Below, piece by piece: positions 9,042 to 18,159 of a DNA stretch of 22,193 bases. A program made the translations under genes and the position numbers. Origin of the DNA: Hypsibius dujardini (taxonomy: Eukaryota > Tardigrada > Eutardigrada > Parachela > Hypsibiidae); NCBI GenBank assembly GCA_001579985.1, contig LRSR01013446.1:1-22193 (forward strand), given 5' to 3'. The notes under the pieces are model-generated. The model ran no database searches and was not told the DNA's origin. It saw only the letters and a program-made list of their open reading frames with translations. Within the stretch, counting starts at the first letter, position 1. Every line of letters begins with the position of its first letter.

Positions 9042-12000
9042 ATGGACGCCATGGCGGAGGAACTCAAATTAACTGCTGGATATTACATCAACGTGAGTGA
9101 AAAAACTCCGCAAAAAAAATACTTCTTTGAAATATGCTAACATTAAAACGACGTTCGCCAATTTCTCATGCACCTAGTTGAGTGACGAGTCACTCTGCGG
9201 CCCTTTGATGGCACGACTGCAGTCGGATCGGGAAGATCTTTTTATGGAAGGCATCCGGTGAGATTAAGATACTGTTCGTTTGTGTTTTGCCAAAAAAAAA
9301 TTCGTGTTTTTTTCCCACACAGGATTCTCAGGCTTTGCTTGACTTGTAGCCCACAACAGAAGATGCGCGCGTTTGAATTACGGATCCCGGAGATGTACGT
9401 TGCCAATGATAGTCCCGTTGCTCACTCGGTCGATCGGTTGATTGATTGAATAAATCAGCTGGGTTGTTACACTGAAACTTGTATTTTTCTCCTAATTGAC
9501 CGCATCTTTTCTACAACTGCAAACCTCGGATTATGGCGATTAAATTTATATTGTATAAACACACTGAATAGCCGGAGCCGGAAATGTTTGAACGTGTTGC
9601 AGATTGGGAGAGCGTTTATCATCTCCCAACATCAGCAGTGCCGCAGTGGTTGAGATCTTGCACACCTACTCCGGTCTCGGCGCCAACTTCTCCTACGGCA
9701 CCAGCCATCTACTCTTTGTGCGGTTGCCGGCCATTCTGCTGGACCTTCTGAGCGTGGAAGAGGTCAGCGTCACGGATGCCGCTCTGGGGTGTCTTCGGCT
9801 CTTCATCCGCACTCCACATCGGCTGGCCCAAGTGACCGATCTGTTCAAGGAGCGCCCTGATCGTCTGCTTCGGTTGATCGATCTGATGGACGCCTCGCCG
9901 ATGGCCTGCGAAGTGGCCTGCGAAATTTTATTCTTCTTAACGGATCAGTTGGAAGCGCTGTCGGAGTCCTCGCTGCCGTCACTGATCCTGCCGGCTGTCC
10001 TCGCTGCATTGGATAATCCCCGCCCAGTTGTAAGAGAAGTCATTCTCGAAAATCAGTAATGAAAAATGTAAACCAACCAACGGTTCGTTACAGGCAAAGC
10101 GAACCTCTCTGAATTTCTTGGCGTCTTGTTGCGGGAGCGAGAAAGTTCTAGCGCTGTTGATCGCATCGTGCGCATCCTGCAAGGACTTGATGGCCAAGCG
10201 CCTGCTGGATCTTTTGGATCCTGCGGAAGATGCCGCCGTTCGGATACTCACACTGAACATCCTGGTTGCGCTGCACAAACGAGGTTTTCATCTTTTCGAC
10301 GATCGGTTCCTGTCCCACACGGTATGAGCGTTCAGCTAGCTTGCTTGTTGTCGTGCTTCACTTGCCCCGACTGTCTTTTCCCTGTTCTGCTGGATTCTGT
10401 TTGGATTCTGTTGGATTCTGCTGGATTTTGTTGGATTCTGTTGGATTCTGTTTGGATTCTGCTGGATTCTGCTGGATTCTGTTGGATTCTGCTGGATTCT
10501 GCTGGATTTTGCTGGTTTAACAGTATTTCTTCCTTTGTACTTGAAGATTCTTCCCATGCTGGCGCGACTATGTCGGAAGGAGCAAGGAGTCGATGTCCGG
10601 GTCGGAGCCGCCGAGATTTTGACCGTCCTGATTGATGATCGGGAGGATCTCCAGGAGATCGCCAGCTATTGCGACCAATTATTAGTGAGCTTGTCGGCCT
10701 ATTTGCGGCTGCCATCGCTAGAGAGTATCCAACTGCTACGGAAAGGACCCAAGGGGCAGTGTTCGGTTAGTCATTCCTGGTGCTGGAGTGTACTTTATCG
10801 GGTTATATCAGTGAAATTGTGTCAGGTTGTGATGTCTCTACCGCCTTGCCGGGTGCGTTTACCGCCACCTCCCGTTAAGAATGAAGAGGAAGAGAAGCCT
10901 TACTGGCACATTTTCAAGTCTCAGTCGCCTCACAAACGTCGAAAGGAGGAACCGGCGTTGATTGCACCTGTAAGGCACACGAAACCTCTTGTATACGAAA
11001 CAATCGCTCCGTTCTTTCCCTATTTGCATAAATCCTCTTGCTTAGGCGTCTGCGGTCGTTCAGTGCGGACAGGAGTTGAAAAGGTCGGCTTTCCTATTGT
11101 TTTCCGCTTTGGCGTCCACCAACGAAGCTATTCGGAAACGGGTACGTACCCTACAAACATGGCCACAATTTTGAGTGGCAGACTTTAAGCCAAAAATGGT
11201 GGTCCGACTTCGAGGCGAATTAAGTCACCGCGCGCATTCGCACTCTTGACCACAGCTGACCATGCAGCCTTTACTCGATTGGTTGATTGAAGTTGTTTAT
11301 TTTGGCGGAATTTAGAGCAACTTGCTCAATCTAATGTCTCCGCTGGACCGGGTGTTAAATAAAAAATTCAGGAGAAAGCAGTGGAAAGTTCTAACCAAAA
11401 GTGGCTCAGACGCAGACCACCCTAATGGCTCTCAATCTGCCACCCAAAATTGTGCCCATGAGTGTATCACTAACTCTGCCACCCAAAATTGTAGCCATGA
11501 GTGTATCACTGCCTGTCCAATGCGTCCATCGCTGTGTGCCTTTTTTTCTGCTAGTTGCTCAGTTTAACGAGCTAACTTTTTAGATGTACTTCGTTTTTCC
11601 TCTAGCAGTTTTCCTTTTTTATAGGTGGGATTAATCAGCGGCGTTGTTGAGGCTGCCGTCACTTGCAGCACCGCCGTAGATTCCAGACTGGCGTACGCAG
11701 CCCTTCGTCTACTTCATAGCCTCTCTCGATCGATTCAGCATTTGCGAACGGTATTCAAGGAACACAACGTTTGGAAGACTGCCTTCACCCTGCTCAGTCT
11801 AAGTGAGTTTGGTGATCCGAAATTGGCAGTGATTTCGTCCGCCATTCTGTCCAATCTCAGTATTGAGCTGTCTTCCTGCCACACGGTGAGAATTAATAAC
11901 TACCAGTTAACGAGAACAATAGAAAGAGGATCTTGAACTGAATGGGTCGTTGTTTTTCCCTAGGACTTGGTTCAGATAAGCCTGTGGACGACCCTGGTGA

Positions 12001-13050
12001 CCCTCCTCATGAGCTCGCAGGAGGAAGTGGTGATTAATATTGTGTGGACGTTGATGGTAAGTTTCCCGGTTGTAAATTACTGAACTTATGTCTCCTGTAT
12101 ACTTCGAGGGAATTTTTGTAGAATTTGTCGTACATGGCGAATCCGGAGACGAAGCAGAAGATTGAAGAGGCTCTCCCGCCGTCGAGTGTCGGTGCGTTGC
12201 TCAAGCACCGGAATTCACGTGTGATCATCTGCACAGTCGGACTCGTGCGAAATCTTCTCCACCGGACGCCAGTGCGAGACGCGGCCACTTTACCGCTGCC
12301 TGCGAATGCGGACGTGACTGCCAGAATTCTCCGCCGAATGCGCGGACATGCCTTCCCAGAGACGAGTGCGGTAAGATGACAATCTCTCACTGCGAACGGT
12401 GTGCGTGTGTTTGCGGGCTGTGAGTCAGACGTATTTCAATCATGAATTATAGGTGAAAAAGGCACCGGAAGATGTGATGGAAAATACTTACTCCCAGGAG
12501 CTCCTTACCCTGTTGTTAACTCTTTTGGCGGACAGTGCCGACGTGGCCGTACTTGAGCAGTGCTTTTGTGCCTTGGCAAATGTTGCTGTGAGCGCTCGTG
12601 GCCGTCTCCTCTTGCTGGCCAACAAGGAATCGATGGATCTGATCAAGCGAGGTGTCCTCCATCCAGACGTCCAAGTCGCCGTCCCGGCGGTGACATGTGT
12701 TCGCAATTTAGCTCTTCCGGAAGAGGACAACGGCAAGGAAGAAGTCTGTTATCTGAGTACGCTTCCTTGTCTCTCTCTCCGTTTTAGCATATAACATGGC
12801 GTCCAACTTTGGTATTCATGTTCATAGCTGGTGCGGACCGAATTCGAAAACTCATTGACCTGAGCTTCATGACCTCACTGACGCGTCTCCTCGGCACTGC
12901 AGACGCACAGCTATTTGCCAGGTTTGTTATAATATTTTAGGGAAAGCTTTTCTGTAGCCGATATTGTTGATTTTTACCTGTTAACCTGTCTATTTTTTTC
13001 TGCTCAGGGTCAAAGAAGTCGTTCATCTTCTCAACGGTTCACCGAAGTGA
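9042..13050 (+). CDS. ARMC8: ARMC8-like armadillo-repeat subunit of the CTLH/GID ubiquitin ligase, complete
   Basis: Fourteen exons are 9042-9092, 9178-9257, 9323-9394, 9603-10029, 10094-10321, 10547-10765, 10826-10969, 11046-11141, 11625-11885, 11964-12056, 12122-12370, 12453-12756, 12828-12921 and 13008-13050. All are GT-AG and in phase, totalling 2361 nt for 786 aa (human ARMC8 is 673). Armadillo helices fill the protein. Diagnostic matches to ARMC8 are MLARLCRKEQGVDVRVGAAE followed by a LQEIASYCDQLL segment, LKRSAFLLFSALASTNEAIR, RLLHSLSRSIQHLRTVFKEH then NVW, and VINIVWTLMNLSYMANPETK. In animals ARMC8 is a scaffold of the CTLH complex (yeast Gid5/Vid28). A lineage-specific insert of about 50 residues (around residues 360-407) is Pro-rich, then acidic (KNEEEE), then basic (KRRK). 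The start is the first ATG, with a second four codons later. Upstream is shared with SLC35B1. Confidence 0.94.
10391..10515. repeat. Minisatellite (TGGATTCTGC/T, 10-11 bp) in ARMC8 intron 5
   Basis: About a dozen TGGATTCTG(C/T)(T) units fill more than half of intron 10322-10546. The unit switches between 10 and 11 bp, so all frames stay open and low-complexity ORFs appear on both strands. Confidence 0.95.
11437..11509. repeat. Two tandem 36-bp copies in ARMC8 intron 8
   Basis: CTGCCACCCAAAATTGT.(G)CCATGAGTGTATCACT occurs twice in direct succession within the 483-nt intron 11142-11624. The rest of this intron shows no recognisable feature. Confidence 0.85.
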
Positions 13051-13451
13051 AATCTGTGCGGTGTCCCTCCTGTTCGTGAAAATTCTACGAAGACGCGAGA
13101 AATTACCTGTGATTATTTCTCTTTCGCTGGTCATTCAGCTCAGCTAACGAGAAAGTGCGACAATCGCTTTTATGAAGTCCTCCGATATAATTTTTGTGCT
13201 CTTTTTGAATACTGCAGTCTTCGTTTCGCATACCACGATAAACAACAAGAAACGTTTTGAACTACAATATATGCACCGTATATTAGTAGCCCGGATGAGA
13301 AATGTTCAGTAAGTTAGCTATAATGCCTTGTAACGACCTTCATGTCGACTTGTTCATGTCGACTCGTTCATGTCGACTCGTTCATGTCGACTTGTTCATG
13401 TCGACTTGTTCATGTCGACTCGTTCATGTCGACTCGTTCATGTCGACTCGT
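13051..13451. other. Convergent ARMC8/TMEM120 3' region
   Basis: Only 401 bp separate the two stop codons. The right third is a 14-bp minisatellite. No canonical AATAAA was seen on either strand, so both genes may use variant signals or overlapping 3' UTRs. Confidence 0.55.
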
Positions 13452-13464
13452 TCATGTCGACTTG
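13339..13464. repeat. 14-bp minisatellite, nine copies (TTCATGTCGACT[C/T]G)
   Basis: Nine contiguous units differ only by C/T at position 13, and each contains GTCGAC. The rightmost unit overlaps the last codons and the stop codon of TMEM120 (minus strand AAG TCG ACA TGA at 13452-13463). Confidence 0.96.
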
Positions 13465-15883
13465 TACTTGGTCACCTTTTCTGCTTCCGTGCGCAGACCT
13501 TGTTGGAATTTCCTTTTCACCACAATCAGGGTAGTCACCGTGTTGCCCAGGAAGAGAACGAAGAAGACGATGGCGCAGATGCCGACTTGCCATTCGTGGC
13601 AACGCGGATCCTTGGACAGATTCCACAAAGTGTAGGCATTATAGAGCTGGAGAAACTGCAAGTGAGAAAAAAAAACCCTTTTTAACTCGTGCGAGTAGGC
13701 AAATCGAGGGATTGGGGAGCGCGTACGTATCCGCCAAACAAAAACGGCAAGAGAAAGCCAAGACCGCGCCACATCCACGAGTGGAAGCCCTCTGAAAGGG
13801 GGAAAAAGATTTCGTCTCAGACATATCTTCCCTGAGACACACATTCGGTGTGTCAGATTATCTCGTCATGAAATCAACTCGTGCGCGCCCTACCAACGGT
13901 CAACTCCATGCTGCTGCGCTCTCCGAGCGCTTTGAGTTTGTATAGTTGGCCATGCTGATAACGATACTGGAGCATTTGCACCAGACCTGGAACATTTCAC
14001 GGAATTCAACGACGCAACCTCAAAGCGACCTGGAACATTGTCCATGACTGTTGCGATATGCATACCCAGATAAAGGCTGAAGTAGAAGAACTGATTTCTA
14101 AAGGCGTGGTAGATCACGGTGTCCGGCCTAATGAAAAACACCTCATACTTGTTGACCAATCTTCACAACAGCAACAGCTCTTTTGTGTACTTACCAGGTG
14201 ACCAAGACGCCAGCTTGAAACGTTGAAATATAGTGATGTGCTACCCACCAGGGTTGAATTCTAAAAGCCGGATTGTTATATGGACAGCCCCGGAAAGTAG
14301 TGTCTTAAGTGTGTGTGATTCCGCCCACAAAGATTATATCATCACATACTTGGAGCCATTCATCCGAAGAATCCCCTCCCGAATGGTTAATGTGCAGTAA
14401 TACCAGACCAACAGGAAATGAAATGCAGCATCCATCACTCTAGAAAGCAGACAAAATGCAAATACGTTTCTTTTCCAGGTCCCTCAACGCTATCCCGTAG
14501 TAGCAGCCAACGCCCAAGCCTATGCCTCACCGGTGCTCAAAGAGGAACAGATTGCAGAACGACCAGATCGTCGAGATGACCGTGACGACCAATTTGAATC
14601 GCTCGTATTCATCTTTGTACTTGAATCTAAAATATTAAATATTTGTACATAAAGAAAGCTGAGCTTCAATACGAGGCGAGTACTCGCGCTTCAGTACGAG
14701 GCGAGTACTCGAGCTTCAATAAGAGGCGAGTACTCGAGCTTCAATAAGAGGCGAGTACTCGAGCTTCAATAAGAGGCGAGTACTCAAGCTTCAATACGAG
14801 GTGAATACTCAAGCTTCAGTACGAAGCGAGTACTCGAGCTTTATTACAATGCGAGTACTCGAGCTTCAATAAGAGGCGAGTACTCAAGCTTCATGCCATG
14901 GGCGCAAGTACAGACTTAGCGAGATCGTCGTTTCTTACCTCTCTGCTTTGCTTAGCAAAGAAACATTCACATTGCCCAGCACGATTCGAAGATAAATACT
15001 GCCGAAAACAGTCAGAAGTAAAACCAACCCTTTCAACTTGCGCAAGACAGAGAGCTGAGCTTACTTATTTTTCGCCGGAAGTGTTCCCGCGATGTCGTTA
15101 AGCTGCGCCTTACGTTGGGCCAATTCTATTTTTAAATTCTCCAATATCACCTTTTCGTCTGGCGAAAGATCCTTTAACCTATCAAGGTAAATAATCACCT
15201 GGGTTCACATAAAGAAGAGTAAAACAATTCTAGCAAAATCAGCTTCCACACATTCGTACTGACAAATAAATAAATTAATCAATCGATCAGTCGATGGGAA
15301 AAAAATGTACGCAGTCAAAACGCAATCCGTCAATTAACCGATCAATCAACCGAACAGTCGATGGGAAAAATACGTAGGCAGTTAAAACGCAATCCATCAA
15401 TCAAGCGATCAGTCGATGGGAAAAATATGTACGCAGTCAAAACGCAATCCATCAATCAAGCGATGAAAGAAATGATAAAAGTAAGTTGACATTGTCGAAT
15501 CGAAGCTAGTCAATTTTCACTTCAATTTTGCGCCTCTAAACTTTTGGAACTGAAATTCCAACATCAATTCAGCAGCAACAAAGGCCAAACCACCTACTTC
15601 TTCAGAGACTCTGAGATCTGCGCCAATCGATATTTATGATGGGAGAGATCCTTGAGATTCTTCGACTGGCTGGTGTACACCGCATCCAGATGACTGACGT
15701 AGGTTTTGTTTTGCTCCTACAATCAAGCATCCAACACGTCCGAACAAGTTCGCCATCCCACCCACTGGGCATGACGAAAATTGAACGGGAAACACCACCG
15801 ACCTCAAATTTGGCAAATTCCTTGGAGAGAGCGAGAAAATCAGCCGCCGCTGCATCCACCGTCGTGTCCACCGCCAACGCCAT
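13452..15883 (-). CDS. TMEM120: TMEM120-like six-helix membrane protein, complete
   Basis: Eleven exons read in this order: 15803-15883, 15598-15716, 15065-15178, 14939-14998, 14531-14626, 14350-14439, 14195-14260, 14066-14127, 13894-13986, 13727-13791 and 13452-13655. They total 1050 nt for 349 aa, near the 339-343 aa of human TMEM120A/B. The N-terminal half is charged and helical (coiled coil in the family). Family signatures are [20 protein letters not shown] then [81 protein letters not shown] then WMWRG, and [20 protein letters not shown]. The paired His in WVAHHY matches the conserved pair of TMEM120A. Vertebrate members are ER/nuclear-envelope proteins that bind coenzyme A and have an ELOVL-like fold; one was proposed as the ion channel TACAN, which is disputed. 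Exon 1 uses a weaker donor (GTCGGT). The last residues come from a minisatellite. Confidence 0.95.
14661..14893. repeat. 25-bp minisatellite in TMEM120 intron 4
   Basis: About nine copies of GCTTCAATAAGAGGCGAGTACTCGA occupy three quarters of intron 14627-14938. Each unit contains the palindrome CGAGTACTCG. The two arm variants (AATACGAGG and AATAAGAGG) alternate in blocks, indicating expansion by unequal exchange or slippage. Confidence 0.93.
15285..15466. repeat. Tandem repeat, about 62-70-bp unit, in TMEM120 intron 2
   Basis: Three copies share CAGTCGATGGGAAAAA, then TACG(C/T)A(C/G)GCAGT, AAACGCAATCC and CATCAATCAA-type words. The array takes up almost half of the 419-nt intron 15179-15597. 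Confidence 0.88.
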
Positions 15884-16090
15884 CTTCCTTGGCCTTCCTT
15901 GTCCCCGTCAAATGGATCCCGATGATTACGGGGGAAATCAAAATCCGTGCCGCGATTTAATAGCTGGGGTTAAATTGCGATTGGGGGACCTTTGGGGAGA
16001 AGAAAAGTCAACTGGTGTGACATAACTTGTTCTTCCGTTCGCTTCAAATGCGGGACTGTTAATACACACTACTCGTATACAGTAATAATA

Positions 16091-16216
16091 CACACGTGAC
16101 GAAAATCATGCGCTAACCGAGTTGAGCCATTACACTCGTTTGTCGCATGGCTGTTGTACCTAGCTCCGAGTTGAGTTGCTTTAATTCGGTCAGCGAAAGG
16201 TTTTTGCCACGTGCGT
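16091..16216. mobile_element. MITE family B, copy 1 (about 126 bp)
   Basis: Terminal inverted repeats are CACACGTGACGAAAATCATG then CGCTAACCGA at the left, and the complement of these (TCGGTCAGCGAAAGGTTTTT then GCCACGTGCGTG) at the right. The interior, with CCATTACACTCGTTT and GGCTGTTGTAC, matches the copy at 21801-21922 in reverse orientation. No ORF. The target-site duplication is unclear. Confidence 0.82.
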
Positions 16217-16696
16217 GCAGTCGTACCCTGATGTTGAATGATTAAACGCACAGCTGATTTCCCCACGGGCAAAGTGCGAAGTCAGCTGTGCGAGTTTGTC
16301 CCTGTGCATTGCGCGCGAAGAGGCACGCTGAAACGTCCAAAACAGCCAGTCCCAGCGTTGAAAATTATCGCGTCAGAAACGTGGATTCTTTCGGGGCAAA
16401 TGTGTTTGTTACCGCGGCGGCAATTATCCCAGGGACCAACAGTTAATTATATTACAGCAGCGATCAAGCATCGTACGTGTGAAACGGGTAAAATTAAACT
16501 GTTGCTATTGCTCCATACAAACGCTGCATGTGTCTCGTCTCCCAACCCACACGCGCCATCATCTGCAAATCTGTATCGCTTTCCGCGCAATACGACAACC
16601 CGGCTAAAAGCAAGGCACCATGGCTCGGCGGGAGCATCAGCAGAAGATTTGGCGGCCAATCGAGAACTAAGGCAACTGGTCCGTCATTCACATCCT

Positions 16697-16974
16697 TGTG
16701 TATCTGTGTATCTGTATGTCTGTATGTCTGTGTGTGTCTGTGTGTCTGTGTGTCTGTCTACCTCTCTGTGTATCTGTGTGTCTGTATGTGTCTTTGTGTC
16801 TGTCTGTGTGTCAGTCTGCCTGTCTGTGTATCTGTGTGTCTGTATGTCTGTGTGTGTGTGTGTGTCTGTGTGTGTGTGTCTGTGTGTGTGTCTGTGTGTC
16901 TGTGTGTCTGCCTGTCTGTGTGTCTGTGTGTCTGCTTGTCTATGTGTCTGCCTGACTGTGTGTCTGCCTGCCTG
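16697..16974. repeat. (TGTCTG/TGTGTCTG)n microsatellite
   Basis: About 280 bp of TGTCTG, TGTGTCTG, TATCTG and TGCCTG words. All three plus-strand frames stay open and yield Cys/Val/Ser-rich pseudo-ORFs. No coding gene is supported here. Confidence 0.96.
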
Positions 16975-17269
16975 CCCAGGACTAAAAAGTATGAGGAGAT
17001 TTTAAATATCCGTTGATTTAAATTATTTCCCATCAGCAGCTGAAGCAGCAGCCATCGGAAGTCACCCAACAAACATAAGCATCACAGAAATAAAGTCCCG
17101 TCACCGATCTAATTCAGTGAGATTTCGATACGAATACTAATTATGTTGGCGAAGATGCTTTTCTTTAACTTCTGGTAGCCATTTGCTACTCTACCAAAGA
17201 TTTAGTGACTCTCTTTCGCGTTTCTCTCCAAGTGAGAGTCGGTGATCTCACTTGTCAGCCTTGTTGTTA

Positions 17270-17438
17270 CGGTCAACGACAAGATTGAGTACACGGGAGG
17301 GTTCGGGGTATGGGCAAAAGGGGCGGAGCAGGGGTGGTCAGGTGGTTGATTGTTCGATTGTTTGAAAACCACCTCCTGCTCCGCCCCTTTTGCCCATTCC
17401 CCGGACCCTTTAGTGTACTCAATCTTGTCGTTGACTCG
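17270..17438. mobile_element. Hairpin MITE family A, copy 2 (169 bp)
   Basis: This is a near-perfect palindrome: CGGTCAACGACAAGATTGAG to its complement CTCAATCTTGTCGTTGACTC, flanked by TA (17268-17269 and 17439-17440). Each arm has one copy of the GGGCAAAAGGGGCGGAGCAG core. The turn lies near the GATTGTTCGATTG segment. Intergenic. Confidence 0.88.
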
Positions 17439-17623
17439 TACCACATCCGTTCAATGAATGATTTCTGTTTTCAATTCTTCTGCTGAATGTGCTAACTCGA
17501 TGTTGCATTTCCGGAACGTAGTCTACCTAACCCAGACATATAAGAACAAAAAATAGCCAGAAGGAAAAGTTTGGGTTTCCCTTCAGTATGAATTGTACGG
17601 TATTAGGATAAACACCCAGCATA

Positions 17624-17778
17624 CAGTCAACGACAAGATTGAGTGTAATGGAGGGTCCGGGGGATGGGCAAAAGGGGCGGAGCAGGGGTGATTTTCATAC
17701 AATCAAACAATGCTCACCCCCTGCTCCGCCCCTTTTGCCCATCCCCCGGACCCTTCATTACAATCTTGTCGTTGACTG
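17624..17778. mobile_element. Hairpin MITE family A, copy 3 (155 bp), best-preserved ends
   Basis: The ends read TA-CAGTCAACGACAAGATTG and CAATCTTGTCGTTGACTG-TA, the clearest Tc1/mariner-like CAGT termini with TA target duplication in the window. The arms are nearly identical (GGGTCCGGGGGATGGGCAAA then AGGGGCGGAGCAGGGG). This is the shortest copy and probably closest to the ancestral unit. Confidence 0.9.
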
Positions 17779-18159
17779 TACATTATACAAGGTAGGTCAG
17801 TAGGAGAAGGTCGCCGCTAGAGTGACATATACAACAGGGAGTAGCGCAAAACAAGGAAGCACCATATCTATTGGACTGAGGCATAACACCGGGTCCCCAA
17901 AAAAGTGAGAGAAGTCAAGAAACAACCGTACATACGGGGCAGAGAGAAAACCAACCCAAAATCGATCGCGCGCTCTCCCGGATGAGATCACACATACGGA
18001 GCGAAACGAAAGGCTAAACATAAATGGGCTCAAAAACAGACCTAATGCATAGCACAGAAAGGGAGGAGCACAGAAAGGGAGGTAACTAGAGATAAAAAAG
18101 AACCACGAGTATTGGCGTACGCATTCGGTCTAAAAATTCACAACAAGGTTGTATCAAAT

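Larger units (their letters stand above)
15884..18159. other. Intergenic region between TMEM120 and the ULK-like gene
   Basis: This is 2.28 kb upstream of TMEM120 and downstream of the ULK-like gene, both on the minus strand. It contains MITE B copy 1, a long TGTCTG-type microsatellite, MITE A copies 2 and 3, and a 16-bp direct duplication (AGCACAGAAAGGGAGG) near 18050-18082. The ORFs here are microsatellite artefacts or lack splice and homology support. The TMEM120 promoter presumably lies just right of 15884, but no core element was recognised. Confidence 0.6.

Noticed and set aside
10118-10715. ORFs with ILLDSAGFCW or SSRIQQNPAE repeats
   Set aside because: Shadow frames of the TGGATTCTG minisatellite in an ARMC8 intron and of flanking exons.
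16238-17072. ORFs of 255, 162 and 104 aa rich in Cys/Val/Ser or Thr/His
   Set aside because: They arise from the TGTCTG microsatellite, which lacks stops in several frames; no splice or homology support.
17202-17780. Introner (intron-generating) family as the explanation of all four hairpin elements
   Set aside because: Copies 2 and 3 are intergenic, and copy 1 sits about 40 nt inside an intron with its own splice sites, so ordinary insertion suffices; only copy 4 touches a splice site.
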